Source of the DNA: Diphasiastrum complanatum
Taxonomy: Eukaryota > Streptophyta > Lycopodiopsida > Lycopodiales > Lycopodiaceae
Length of the DNA: 64,000 bases
Direction: 5' to 3'
NCBI GenBank assembly: GCA_029204225.1
Contig: CM055102.1
Span: 24,273,390 to 24,337,389 of the forward strand
Under the pieces are notes generated by a model. It saw only the letters and a program-made list of their open reading frames with translations. It had not been told where the DNA came from and did no database searches. This document shows positions 58,801 to 62,793 of this stretch, piece after piece. A program made the position numbers and the translations under genes. Each line of letters begins with the position of its first letter. Within the stretch, counting starts at the first letter, position 1.

Positions 58801-61800
58801 GCCCATGCAGTTGGAGACCAATATGTTGAGGATCGGCCTCCTCCTGACATCAGTCCAGCCATCGGACATGATGCTACAACCGTAAGTGGCCCAGTGGCGA
58901 CGTAGAGGCTCCATCTCTCTAGACAGTGACTCGACCCTATCCCTCAGCATGTGTGTGCGGACAACCTCTGAACTAGGGACTCTCCAGCTAGGGCTGATAG
59001 ACTGTGCAAGGCGGAAGGCCCTTCTGAAGGGCTCGGAGTCGGTGATGGCAAATGGAAGGTTCAGCTCATAAATCAGGCTGGCCACGGCCTGTGTGGCCTC
59101 TCTATCCATGTGCGGCTGATGCGCGCCGCGAATGCTCTGGCCGAAATAGCAATAGCAGGGGAGGACGCGATCAGTGCAATGCGAAGACAGTCGGGAGGGT
59201 GCGGACAGTAGGGCGATGGGCATACAACAGAGAGGGCGCGGACAGCAGGGAGGGCACGGACAGTAGGGCGACGGGCAGGGAGAGAGATGAAGCGAGGGGG
59301 GGAGTTAGGTTAAAAAAGAAAATATTAGTATATTAAATATTAAAAAATATTATATATTAAAAAATAATATATATTGTGGTACCGCGGATCAATATGGATC
59401 CGCGGTACCGGGATCCGCGGATCCTGGTACCGCTGGATCTATGGGTAGGACTTAGAAAATGAAACAAACAAAGTCAACATATCCACATTAAAACAGAAAT
59501 ATGAAAAAATAAAATTCTTAGCCAGCCAACATTGATTACTTCTCATCAATACCCAAGCTTAAGTTGCTATTTGGGGGTCTCCAAAAAATCTGAAATTCAT
59601 ACAAATTTCTCCACCAAATACATTAAGGCATCCAAAAAACCAGCAACCAAAATAAAAAAGATAGGAAACCAATAAGTCATCAAGATATTTGTGAGCATGG
59701 GTTAGTATACAAAATAACATGGACCAAGTACCAGAAGAAACCAGTCCTTGCATAAACTCAAGTTCATAAGACAAAAGTGAGGAGTCTGCTAGATGAACAC
59801 AGCAATTGGTATGGAAATACCTTATCCTTTGCTAAAATATAGAATATCACCTAAAGTCGTAGCCGCATCACCCAAGAGAAAGTGCAGCAAAGAACGCGCA
59901 TCATCAACTTCAACAATTGCAGTGAATCTTTCCTTCTTTGAATCGACATCTTGATTTTTGTTTTTAAGCCAACAAAACTTAGAATGCAAAGCACTAATTT
60001 CAGCTTTCAAAACTTTACATTGAGTTTCCTACAGTTTGTTCCTGAAAACATCTCAAAGTATTATATTGATACAAAACCACAGACCTTCCAAATTAACTTT
60101 TGTGTATAGTGTCCTAATCATAGCTTTGAAGAAGCACAGGTTGAGTATTTCCTTCGATTGTACGAGAAGAGCTTAAAAACTTCATTACTTATATGATGCA
60201 AACAGAATCATTTCTTATCCAACTACAATATCCAGGGACGTCAGCATTTTCAAGTAAGTTTGTCCAACATTCCTTAGCCAAAAAAAACAAGACTTTAGAA
60301 CAACTACATAACCACTTAGAAAGGTCAATTGGAGTAGCTTTACAAGCTACATCAAGAAGTTCAGGGTCTTTTAGGTACTTTATGAAATTTTCACACAGCA
60401 TTAAAAAAAAGGAAGATTTGCGTAAAAATAAAAATCTCAATGATTTTTTTCACATCCTCACTAGTAAGGGAACAGGCGCTATAAAATTTCTACTGAAGAA
60501 TTCTTTATTGAGTAATGATTCAAAATACACATCTGCGCAAACACATCCTTCGCAAACAAATACAGAATCGTTTGACCATTTATCCACATACAAAATAACA
60601 AACCTTCTATGAAAGTTACGAGAAAATCCCATCTCCTCAAAAAATGAAGCATGAGCATTAGGAGATGGAAGAGATGAGACAGCCCTAAAGCTAAAACAAC
60701 ATTTGAATGTCTAATGAGATCATTTAATCCCATTGTAAGTATGACCTGAGGAGTATACCCTCTATAGTAAAAGATATTTTACGTTTCATGCGCTACCACA
60801 TAAGATGGACCATGAGAAGTATACTAAAGAGCCAAGATAAATGATCTCCTACAATACCTCAGGGTTTTCGCCAAACGACTGCATCAACGCTTTGTACTCC
60901 TGCATGTCACCAGCCTTTGTTGAAGTTGCATGAGCATTAACATAGTTCACATCCTGCCTTTTGACTCCAGCATAAGAAAGAGCCTTCTCAATACAAAGCA
61001 GGATGCCAGTACCTGCAAGAAAGACAAACGTAGTCAACTTAAGATAATGGCAAATGTACCATGTGCAATCTTCTTTTGTTGATTGCCCATAGAAAAAGCT
61101 TTGGATAATCAGCTGATCATTCATAGCAAGCACGGGCTAAGAAATCCTTACACCACCCAAGAGCAAGCACAGAAAAAGTACGTAAACTTAGATACGGATA
61201 AGTTCCTCTATATTCATACATGGACAATTAGGTTTCTGATACTTTCCGAGAGCTGAAGGATCGAGTCAGCTTTGATATTGAGTAATAATTCTAGCAAGCC
61301 TCATATAAATCCCAAAGTGACGAAAAACAATCACTAGAACCTCGTAGCTGAAAACCACAGCATGCTTAGTTCCAACCTTTTGGATGAGGCTCTGTCATAT
61401 GATAAGCATCACAAGTTGAGCTCCCACCTAGAAACTCTGCATAAATTTCTGCACCTCTTTGCTGTTCACAAGCATAAGCCCATGTAAGTGCTATCACATG
61501 CAGCAAAAATCAGTGCAACAAAGGTTTCTTTTTAGTGATCGGCTTCAATGACAGAATGCGGCAAAAAACACCATGCTTATAAACATGTGTGAGCTTTGAA
61601 ACCTTGGCATGCTCTAATTCCTCCAAGACAAGGACACCTGCACCTTCTCCCAGAACAAATCCATCCCGATCCTGCTAATCAGATAGTCCTGTGTTATCTT
61701 TGCACTTCCATGTCTCAAATAAGGGTAATACATGCAAATAGCATTTGAAAGCTTGCAGTATCATAGAAGAATTCAATTAATTAGAAACCTGATCCCAAGG

Positions 61801-62793
61801 ACGAGAGGCCTTTGCAGGATCATCATTTCGTTGTGAAAGTGCTTTACAAGCAACAAATCCTCCAAGTCCTAAAAATTATTACCATTGTAGGAGGTTATTT
61901 ATACATTGTCTATCAAACTTACAAGCAACTTTTGAGTAAGAAACTGATATGAGGCAATTCAAAGCCCAAATGCTGATCAACAATGGCCGGATCAGAAATG
62001 TGGTAACCATCACAAGGCACAAAGTCAGCTATGTGTAGACTGAGCCACGCTATAATAGTTATATAAAAGATGCAAAAAAGTAAAGAAATTATGTTTTATG
62101 GCTAAACAAGAAAATGCCAAAAATTTCAAGAGGCTGAACTCCTCTGAAAAACAATCCAATTAGCAGGTTCCAACTTACAATATTCCTGCAACTCTGCTAT
62201 CCAAGAAGTTACCAACCTAAAATGTAGACTGATAACATTTAGATATGCACAGGTAATGACGCTCTAGAGTACAGAGAAGAAGTACCGATTGGAATGACTC
62301 CTGCATCAGAACCACCTGATAACATGATATCCTGCAGGTGCAGTAAATAGCCTTATCCAACCAACTCTGTGAAGACTATTTGTTATTCACATGTAAGTAC
62401 AAAATTCAGTAGAATCTTAAAAATGTGATTTGGAAGATGATACAAAAAAGGTGAGCAGAAGAGTGGCTACATACAGCTTCACCCCTGATGATGTGATTTG
62501 CAGCACTTAAAATGCAGAAATTGCTTGTGGCACAAGCAGTCGAAATGGAGTAACTTGGTCCCATCCATCCCTAACGAAAAATTATGCATTTTTATTGCAG
62601 TCAAAATTCAAGCTGCCCACTGTAACTACTGCATAATAGTTTCAAGATCAAACCTAACTAGAAAACTTAGGTTGAAAGTCACCAAGTCCATGGCCAGCAT
62701 TGCCGAGCCCATATTTGTCGTTGCAAATGGCACACAGAAAGGATTCATCTTTCGATATGAAATCCTCAATGCCGCAATAGCATCATTGAAGAT
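25757..62793 (-). CDS. KAS2: Plastid 3-oxoacyl-[ACP] synthase II (KASII), ten 3' exons
   Basis: KASII extends palmitoyl-ACP to stearoyl-ACP in plastid fatty-acid synthesis. Exons on the minus strand: 62793-62683, 62570-62475, 62331-62286, 61868-61789, 61671-61603, 61461-61377, 61012-60858, 48005-47925, 26140-26081, 25888-25757. All have GT-AG ends, phases agree, and the joined 915 bp is 304 codons plus TAA. Active-site Cys is in STACATSN, His in NAHATST, Lys and second His in NSTKSMIGH. The motifs [10 protein letters not shown] and SSILFAPYN favour KASII over KASI or the mitochondrial enzyme. The transit peptide and first third of the enzyme lie beyond 64000. Introns of 12852 and 21784 bp are full of transposons. 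No exon damage was seen. Confidence 0.93.
26081..26140 (-). CDS. KAS2: KASII exon i
   Basis: The exon has 20 codons, [20 protein letters not shown], with acceptor CTGCAG|GCT and donor CTG|GTGAGT. It directly continues the reading of exon h. Confidence 0.95.
26141..27551. other. KASII giant intron, 3' end; hAT-like scrap
   Basis: No gene. At about 26560-26730 there are GGCCCGATTTCGGGCC, an A/T run, TTTGAAACGGGTTTCAAAC and GGTTGCA, which resemble the ends of the adjacent hAT family. The stretch from 26990 to 27380 has no recognised feature. Confidence 0.5.
28174..28379 (+). pseudogene. hAT copy A transposase N-terminus (BED finger)
   Basis: ATG at 28174 opens [18 protein letters not shown], followed by the BED finger [11 protein letters not shown] and IVSHVVG, then [13 protein letters not shown]. 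Reading stops being transposase at 28380 where copy B inserted. This copy keeps the true start codon that copy B has lost to a 5-base deletion. Confidence 0.75.
28380..31120 (-). mobile_element. hAT element copy B inside copy A
   Basis: Copy B's 3' end is at 28380 (CAAGGTTGCATTC, then the TTCAAACGTCCACGTTTGAAAC cluster read on the plus strand in two words). It carries a nearly complete transposase on the minus strand and part of its 5' leader up to about 31120. There it breaks and is joined to the C-terminal part of copy A. The insertion site in copy A follows GTCAACGT, which would be the target duplication; the matching right copy is lost. The simplest reading is insertion of B into A, then a deletion removing B's 5' end and A's middle. 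Confidence 0.75.
28810..30870 (-). CDS. hAT transposase (BED finger, DDE core, dimerisation domain)
   Basis: An open frame of 686 codons. From the N-terminus: BED finger CRYCEHHYQ (residues about 26-34); helical segment; [17 protein letters not shown] (first catalytic Asp, about residue 198); QVVMDNASN (second Asp, about 259); [10 protein letters not shown]-terminal hAT dimerisation region [20 protein letters not shown] and CERNWSTF (about 550); an acidic tail rich in Asp/Glu. The frame begins with GTG, not ATG: relative to copy A, five bases (TCTAA) are missing after the fifth codon, so the normal start is out of frame. The domains look intact, so the loss of expression may be recent. Confidence 0.85.
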   Translation of the reverse strand: MWEHVLIIDEAGKEGKGGGGMKRMKCRYCEHHYQWGPQRIVSHLLGTGGCGVDKCEKAPVNVVQALRLQYPDASSNEDQVHEMENSQSVDASTGPTRKRARAANSADLTAAWALEKRNKFRIACRKFFYANAIPFNVVKRRYFQDMLRTAGEVGGSVKAPSYEAIRVKELREETKLLTRELQMVKDKWVKYGCTIVCDGWSDTRRRPIINFVATSIYGSIFLCSVDASGLEKSGLYIYEHLKEIIGKVGEHNVVQVVMDNASNCLRAGEMLEEYSKIFFTRCTCHCLELLFEDSGALDWVAPVLQKARKIVTFITGHQRVLRVFRKVSKRELLKPAQTRFGYIYIVLANLLRVKVALRRLVVHEEWQNLKSASTEVGRDIDHTTLGPLFWEEAENIVKLCKAILELLRVVDREGATMGFVYGLMDRMVEGIRSCTSFDADRIRVIESLCLEIWDMMHSPLHATEFALHPQWLDMGQESDVEVDKGWKLVVDRYSSGNSAYEETLLNQMDMYLASQRQTAVRWWESFGASTPELQRLAIKILSQRTTPSPCERNWSTFSLIHTKRRNRLKPSTLDMLVSVHFNLRVLDKIKEGGFEKMDLTLQQIEEDQEEDRLLVVEAERADIEEGLEIQGITQAARDIETGMASTSSHASSSVLVDPEDLDEDEEDADLQDDVEDADVVIPLDDA
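31121..31351 (+). pseudogene. hAT copy A transposase C-terminus
   Basis: The fragment reads [20 protein letters not shown] and an acidic tail ending VVIPLDDV, homologous to the end of copy B's transposase, followed by a 3' UTR matching that of B in inverse orientation (31352-31690 against 28445-28805). It lacks the core. Confidence 0.75.
31797..32314. other. KASII intron; no gene seen
   Basis: No coding family was recognised between the hAT right end and the gypsy fragment. Confidence 0.5.
32315..32607 (+). pseudogene. gypsy integrase C-terminal fragment
   Basis: The fragment reads [10 protein letters not shown] then [19 protein letters not shown], and MIELAHENI, matching the end of integrase in the gypsy element at 10.25-14.96 kb. 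A deletion removes the usual [11 protein letters not shown] segment, and several stops are present. A copia LTR begins immediately after it. Confidence 0.7.
32879..33058. mobile_element. 180-bp hAT-like MITE (GTTCCGGAACG words)
   Basis: The element is flanked by GATTACAC on both sides (32871-32878 and 33059-33066), an 8-bp duplication as in hAT. Ends are CTTAATTGCCCGTT and, inverted, CTTAGAAGCCCGTT (11 of 14 identical). Next to each end is a cluster of CGTTCCGGAACGGAACG and AACGTTCCGGAACGTACGG words, and inside an A-run and AT-rich core. It has no coding capacity. It sits in the copia leader or LTR, so is younger than that copia. Confidence 0.85.
33909..34629 (+). pseudogene. copia gag with zinc knuckle
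   Basis: ATG at 33909 gives [20 protein letters not shown] and [12 protein letters not shown], a typical copia gag start. A frame change follows near 34120, then [20 protein letters not shown]. The zinc knuckle [14 protein letters not shown] lies at 34585-34626, directly followed by a stop codon. Not functional. Confidence 0.8.
34640..35880 (+). pseudogene. copia protease and integrase region
   Basis: The protease motif reads [13 protein letters not shown] (34771-34812), where the catalytic Asp of the usual WFIDSGA is changed to Asn. GAG-pre-integrase reads [18 protein letters not shown] and CEGC (35170-35290), ended by a stop. The integrase core is in fragments across frames, with [11 protein letters not shown] and NRTLEEAYT pieces at 35660-35800. 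Confidence 0.8.
36440..37390 (+). pseudogene. copia RT and RNase H fragments
   Basis: RT pieces include [19 protein letters not shown] and the catalytic MYVDDLIIT (YVDD at 36861-36872), then [11 protein letters not shown]. RNase H reads [12 protein letters not shown] and [13 protein letters not shown] before a junction near 37390. About 90 codons between the PKGY motif and YVDD are missing, so RT is deleted as well as frameshifted. Confidence 0.8.
37390..39121 (+). pseudogene. Ty3/gypsy pol, 5' part of a split old copy
   Basis: The sequence enters in RT ([34 protein letters not shown]), then RNase H ([40 protein letters not shown]), DALSRI, the integrase core start (KWESISMD) and [18 protein letters not shown]. 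It is a diverged relative of the gypsy at 51745-56885. Multiple stops and frameshifts. It is cut at 39121 (inside GVCAKL...) by another gypsy on the opposite strand and resumes at 45092. Confidence 0.85.
39122..39604 (-). repeat. 3' LTR of minus-strand gypsy
   Basis: 483 bp, read on the minus strand from TGTTAGAGTCC to AGCTTGTGACA. A purine-rich tract (CAGAGGAGGGAAGGAT) precedes it. Confidence 0.85.
39626..40576 (-). pseudogene. gypsy integrase with core deletion, chromodomain
   Basis: The zinc domain reads [13 protein letters not shown] and CTACQ, then GRWESISMD with the first core Asp. A stop and a jump directly to [19 protein letters not shown] follow, so the second Asp and the Glu of the DDE core are deleted (roughly a hundred residues). 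The C-terminal part reads [14 protein letters not shown] and [14 protein letters not shown]. The chromodomain reads [17 protein letters not shown]. The copy cannot integrate on its own. Confidence 0.85.
41028..42041 (-). pseudogene. gypsy RT and RNase H, broken
   Basis: RT pieces: [49 protein letters not shown] and catalytic FIDD, then [18 protein letters not shown]. RNase H begins [20 protein letters not shown] and is cut by a stop. At least three frame changes are seen. The protease expected between gag and RT (42050-42276) was not recognised. Confidence 0.85.
42276..43363 (-). pseudogene. gypsy gag with shortened zinc knuckle
   Basis: The capsid reads [32 protein letters not shown] and [18 protein letters not shown], followed by [14 protein letters not shown]. 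The frame shifts near 42762 and again near 42500. The zinc knuckle is [13 protein letters not shown], one residue short of CX2CX4HX4C (only three residues before His). A Pro-rich stretch precedes the capsid. Confidence 0.85.
44085..44545. repeat. Tandem duplication, period 236 bp, inside the hAT-like element
   Basis: Units at 44085-44320 and 44321-44545 both begin CGCCATAAGCTTTGTAGTATG-like sequence (first 20 bases shared). Differences are a few substitutions and two short indels in unit 1. The duplication arose inside the element or was taken up with the insert. Confidence 0.9.
44274..44534 (-). CDS. Unidentified open frame in hAT-like element, possible captured exon
   Basis: The open frame reads [39 protein letters not shown] and [18 protein letters not shown], across unit 2 and just into unit 1. 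Composition is protein-like, and unit 1 holds the same frame but broken by two indels. I do not recognise the family. A captured piece of a host gene is the likeliest source; a degraded transposase fragment is possible. Confidence 0.35.
   Translation of the reverse strand: MGFTDIIESLVTSRYIQFHENALENATSRGEAVYGDYGHFPQSIIDTVMDRLLGCENLSMPIASTYYKAYGAVFGVYRCHRQSSNK
44963..44975 (-). other. Primer-binding site (initiator Met tRNA)
   Basis: The minus strand reads TGGTATCAGAGCC two bases from the 5' LTR, the usual primer site in plant LTR retrotransposons. Confidence 0.85.
44978..45091 (-). repeat. 5' LTR of minus-strand gypsy, internally deleted
   Basis: 114 bp, read on the minus strand from TGTTGACGGG to GGCTTGTGACA. 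It matches the last part of the 3' LTR with two substitutions and a small indel counted by eye. The first 365 bp are missing except for the terminal TGTT. Confidence 0.85.
45092..45474 (+). pseudogene. gypsy integrase tail and chromodomain, 3' part of split copy
   Basis: The sequence resumes the gypsy cut at 39121: a tail with [14 protein letters not shown], then [13 protein letters not shown] and [18 protein letters not shown], a chromodomain. The polypurine tract AAGGGGGAGGGAGGGAG precedes the LTR start. Homologous to 56230-56616. Confidence 0.85.
45475..45656 (+). repeat. Start of 3' LTR of the split gypsy
   Basis: The LTR begins TGTTACAAGACC after the polypurine tract. It also contains GACAATGTGAG, found near position 51840 in the 5' LTR of the related gypsy. 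The end of the LTR could not be located; it is cut at the RT fragment near 45657 or earlier. Confidence 0.6.
45657..45845 (-). pseudogene. gypsy RT fragment
   Basis: The minus strand reads [39 protein letters not shown] and [10 protein letters not shown], matching the RT start of the gypsy family at 11.7 kb. An isolated fragment of about 60 codons. Confidence 0.8.
45850..46390 (-). pseudogene. hAT transposase fragment, internally deleted
   Basis: On the minus strand [14 protein letters not shown], the second catalytic Asp region of hAT transposases, is followed after a stop by a piece of another frame ([12 protein letters not shown]), then an acidic stretch [16 protein letters not shown] and a Gly/Arg-rich tail ([13 protein letters not shown]). 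Most of the core and the dimerisation region are missing between these. It is related in style to the hAT element at 48.7-59.4 kb but distinct. Confidence 0.55.
46391..47924. other. KASII intron; no gene seen
   Basis: No coding family was recognised. A diverged direct repeat of about 60 bp with GTCCACAAGGATGGAC-like and GATGACACCAATATGA-like sequence occurs at about 46495-46555 and 46690-46750. Confidence 0.5.
47925..48005 (-). CDS. KAS2: KASII exon h, catalytic lysine and second histidine
   Basis: The exon has 27 codons from acceptor GCAG|CTCAAG to donor CAG|GTATGT. It encodes [18 protein letters not shown] and AVEAIATVQ. It is an 81-bp exon isolated between introns of 12.85 and 21.8 kb. 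Using the upstream AG keeps the LK pair seen as LR in the family. Confidence 0.95.
48006..48711. other. KASII intron; degenerate GGTT/AACC repeats
   Basis: No gene. From about 48290 to 48520 the sequence repeats words such as TTGAACCA, ATATCAAACC and AAACCGTATTGAACC. At 48633-48657 TTCGCAATTGCGAATCGCGATTC is palindromic (written in part). These may be the remains of further hAT-type ends. Confidence 0.4.
48731..48805. repeat. Left palindromic word cluster of the large hAT
   Basis: The sequence holds GGTACCGCGGTACC, GTGGTACCGCGG and GGTACCAGGGCGGCACC. An AT-rich tract (48806-48845) follows. Confidence 0.9.
48910..49324. repeat. Minisatellite, five 77-85 bp units in alternating types
   Basis: Units begin GGGCACTGTGGAGGAGCAGA: 48910, 48987, 49072, 49156, 49241. 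Units 2 and 4 (85 bp) carry ATCCGGACAGGTACACCGTC; units 1, 3 and 5 (77, 84 and 84 bp) carry GGGGCAGGTACAGTAGC. The alternation gives a higher-order period of about 169 bp. Long open frames on both strands here are by-products of the repeat. Confidence 0.92.
49378..49575. repeat. Degenerate GTGAGAG repeat tract
   Basis: About 200 bp of variants of (GCTGTGAGAG) and (GCCAGTGAGAG) words, imperfectly periodic at roughly 10-12 bp. It separates the minisatellite from the plus-strand ORF. Confidence 0.8.
49596..49940 (+). pseudogene. Plus-strand ORF of the large hAT, one stop codon
   Basis: ATG at 49596 opens a reading of 114 codons broken by a single TGA at 49692 (possibly a former CGA). It is highly charged: [20 protein letters not shown], then [20 protein letters not shown] and an acidic end, consistent with a coiled coil. 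It faces opposite to the transposase. No family recognised. It may be a second gene of the element, a captured host piece, or the remains of an end-binding accessory protein. Confidence 0.45.
50144..50391. repeat. Recent tandem duplication, period 124 bp
   Basis: Units 50144-50267 and 50268-50391 are almost identical (one substitution noticed, ATCATGGG against ATCAGGGG). Non-coding, downstream of both ORFs. Confidence 0.92.
50564..50902 (-). CDS. hAT C-terminal tail with AT-hook-like motif
   Basis: An open frame of 112 codons with a basic Pro/Arg/Lys-rich segment containing [14 protein letters not shown], an AT-hook-like core (RGRPRR), followed by an acidic part ([12 protein letters not shown]). 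It lies directly after the Pro-rich end of the transposase and may be its last exon or the end of the same reading through the TAG at 50942. An AT-hook would suit binding to the AT-rich tracts at the element ends. Confidence 0.5.
   Translation of the reverse strand: MTAPLVRKRPARPKGAPNKKGRAQKLPGKRGRPRRAPVAGRGAILQPAVAGVVGLACLGADAEANWEDEDDESSPSDTQPMPVPDRHRYQLRESARGPELSPEHSSEFEAEH
50942..51744 (-). pseudogene. hAT transposase C-terminal Pro/Ala-rich region
   Basis: The reading [20 protein letters not shown] and [11 protein letters not shown] is followed by a long Pro/Ala/Ser-rich region ([20 protein letters not shown]) to a stop at 50942. It continues in frame from the transposase part right of the gypsy: the codons GGT TTA meet exactly at the TAAAC target site. 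So the gypsy split one reading frame. Confidence 0.7.
51745..52102 (+). repeat. 5' LTR
   Basis: 358 bp from TGTTACGAGCTCGTAA to GGATCTATTACA. It holds about 92 bp (51761-51852) that the 3' LTR lacks. A TATA-like CTCTATATCA occurs near 52029. Confidence 0.92.
52104..52116 (+). other. Primer-binding site (initiator Met tRNA)
   Basis: TGGTATCAGAGCC starts one base after the 5' LTR. Confidence 0.92.
52856..53896 (+). pseudogene. gypsy gag zinc knuckle, protease and RT start
   Basis: The zinc knuckle [14 protein letters not shown] is followed by a basic segment, then the protease ([15 protein letters not shown], with DDG, and [10 protein letters not shown]-like [11 protein letters not shown]) and the RT start ([35 protein letters not shown]). 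No capsid was recognised in the 750 bp after the primer site. The frame is lost at about 53860, probably by deletion of a few codons in the palm, and again near 53970. Confidence 0.88.
53897..54523 (+). pseudogene. gypsy RT palm
   Basis: The palm continues in shifted frames ([37 protein letters not shown]), then in the main frame [18 protein letters not shown] and the catalytic FLDD in [13 protein letters not shown]. It ends at TAG 54521, where Gln is expected. Confidence 0.88.
54524..55765 (+). pseudogene. gypsy RNase H and integrase N-terminal half
   Basis: RNase [49 protein letters not shown]. Linker with ADALSRMP and an acidic insert ([19 protein letters not shown]). Integrase: HHCC ([17 protein letters not shown]), SMDFIVGLP with first Asp, and [12 protein letters not shown] with second Asp. 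It ends at TGA 55763, where Trp is expected; the same frame resumes at once. Confidence 0.9.
55766..56605 (+). CDS. gypsy integrase C-terminal half and chromodomain
   Basis: The frame is open to TAA. It holds the catalytic Glu in [14 protein letters not shown], then [47 protein letters not shown] and a chromodomain ([19 protein letters not shown]). With the preceding segment the integrase is complete apart from one nonsense codon. Confidence 0.9.
   Translation, partial: RTVFHHLHTKLNMSTTDHPQTDGQTERVNQVLEDMLRAYVNKKQTNWEEYLSILEFAYNSTKHSATGYSPFMLMYGFQPRSPTAVGFKQEKVEAARNFLEDLNQMIEHAKRSIRQSQDRARHYADPHRRDVQFSNGEKVYLRVPVDSKTLKSGVCAKLSPRYCGPFTINRRLGEVTYELELPHISKVFPVFHVSQLRKAFTKSDNLVGNSVLVLPLDPQQPPHEPEEILDSRETQTCHTLYREYLVKWNDQPVENATWERGNVLRKIFPDFVLEDQDGS
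56604..56616 (+). other. Polypurine tract
   Basis: AAGGGGGAGGGAG directly precedes the 3' LTR; the same tract precedes the LTR at 45475. Confidence 0.9.
56617..56885 (+). repeat. 3' LTR
   Basis: 269 bp from TGTTACGAGCTCGTAA to GGATCTATTACA. Relative to the 5' LTR it lacks about 92 bp near its start and has one extra CTG triplet. Confidence 0.93.
56886..59160 (-). pseudogene. hAT transposase of the large element, frameshifted
   Basis: Reading from 59160 down: a helical segment ([29 protein letters not shown]), the first catalytic Asp in [18 protein letters not shown] (58850-58880), a frame change, the second Asp in [60 protein letters not shown], then CERNWST and [18 protein letters not shown] of the dimerisation domain (57430-57600). 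A charged tail ([18 protein letters not shown]) reaches the gypsy. At least four frame changes and some stops. The N-terminal BED finger was not found. Introns may account for some breaks. Confidence 0.8.
59374..59437. repeat. Right palindromic word cluster of the large hAT
   Basis: The sequence holds GTGGTACCGCGGATC, GGATCCGCGGTACC, GGGATCCGCGGATCC and GGTACCGC. An AT-rich tract of TATTAAAAAATA type (59325-59370) lies on the inner side. Confidence 0.9.
59452..60857. other. KASII intron; unidentified decayed open frames
   Basis: No known gene. On the minus strand between 60650 and 60180 open pieces read [40 protein letters not shown] and [18 protein letters not shown], and at 60010-59822 [20 protein letters not shown]. 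They look protein-like but match no family I can name; a decayed captured gene is possible. Confidence 0.35.
60858..61012 (-). CDS. KAS2: KASII exon g, first catalytic histidine
   Basis: The exon has 155 bp from TTGCAG|GTACTG to GAG|GTATTG. It encodes [29 protein letters not shown] with the catalytic His, and [15 protein letters not shown] 12.85-kb intron follows. Confidence 0.95.
61377..61461 (-). CDS. KAS2: KASII exon f
   Basis: The exon has 85 bp encoding [20 protein letters not shown] and HMTEPHPK, ending in phase 1 at AAAG|GTTGGA. Confidence 0.93.
61603..61671 (-). CDS. KAS2: KASII exon e
   Basis: The exon has 69 bp encoding [20 protein letters not shown] then HAK, the conserved GEGAG loop. 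Donor AAG|GTTTCA. Confidence 0.93.
61789..61868 (-). CDS. KAS2: KASII exon d
   Basis: The exon has 80 bp encoding [19 protein letters not shown] and SRPWDQ, with donor CAG|GTTTCT. Confidence 0.93.
62286..62331 (-). CDS. KAS2: KASII exon c
   Basis: A short exon of 46 bp encodes [16 protein letters not shown], ending in phase 1 at ATCG|GTACTT. Confidence 0.92.
62475..62570 (-). CDS. KAS2: KASII exon b, catalytic cysteine
   Basis: The exon has 32 codons from acceptor GTTAG|GGATGG to donor GCT|GTATGT. It holds [11 protein letters not shown], where the Cys accepts the acyl chain. Confidence 0.93.
62683..62793 (-). CDS. KAS2: KASII exon a
   Basis: The exon encodes [20 protein letters not shown] and ends MLAMDL before donor TTG|GTGACT. 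Acceptor CAG|ATC is preferred; AAG|CAG three bases upstream would add a Gln. It forms the substrate-pocket region before the active-site Cys. Confidence 0.9.

Larger units (their letters stand above)
48720..59443 (-). mobile_element. Large hAT element (GGTACCGCGG words) carrying a nested gypsy
   Basis: Exact 8-bp duplication GGTAGGAC at 48712-48719 and 59444-59451. Both ends start CATA and hold clusters of GGTACCGCGGTACC, GGATCCGCGG and similar words (48731-48805; 59374-59437), each followed inward by an AT-rich tract. Without the gypsy and its 5-bp duplication the element is about 5.58 kb. It encodes a degraded hAT transposase with a Pro-rich and AT-hook C-terminus on the minus strand, and a separate ORF on the plus strand at 49596. 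It fills most of the 12.85-kb KASII intron. Confidence 0.88.
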
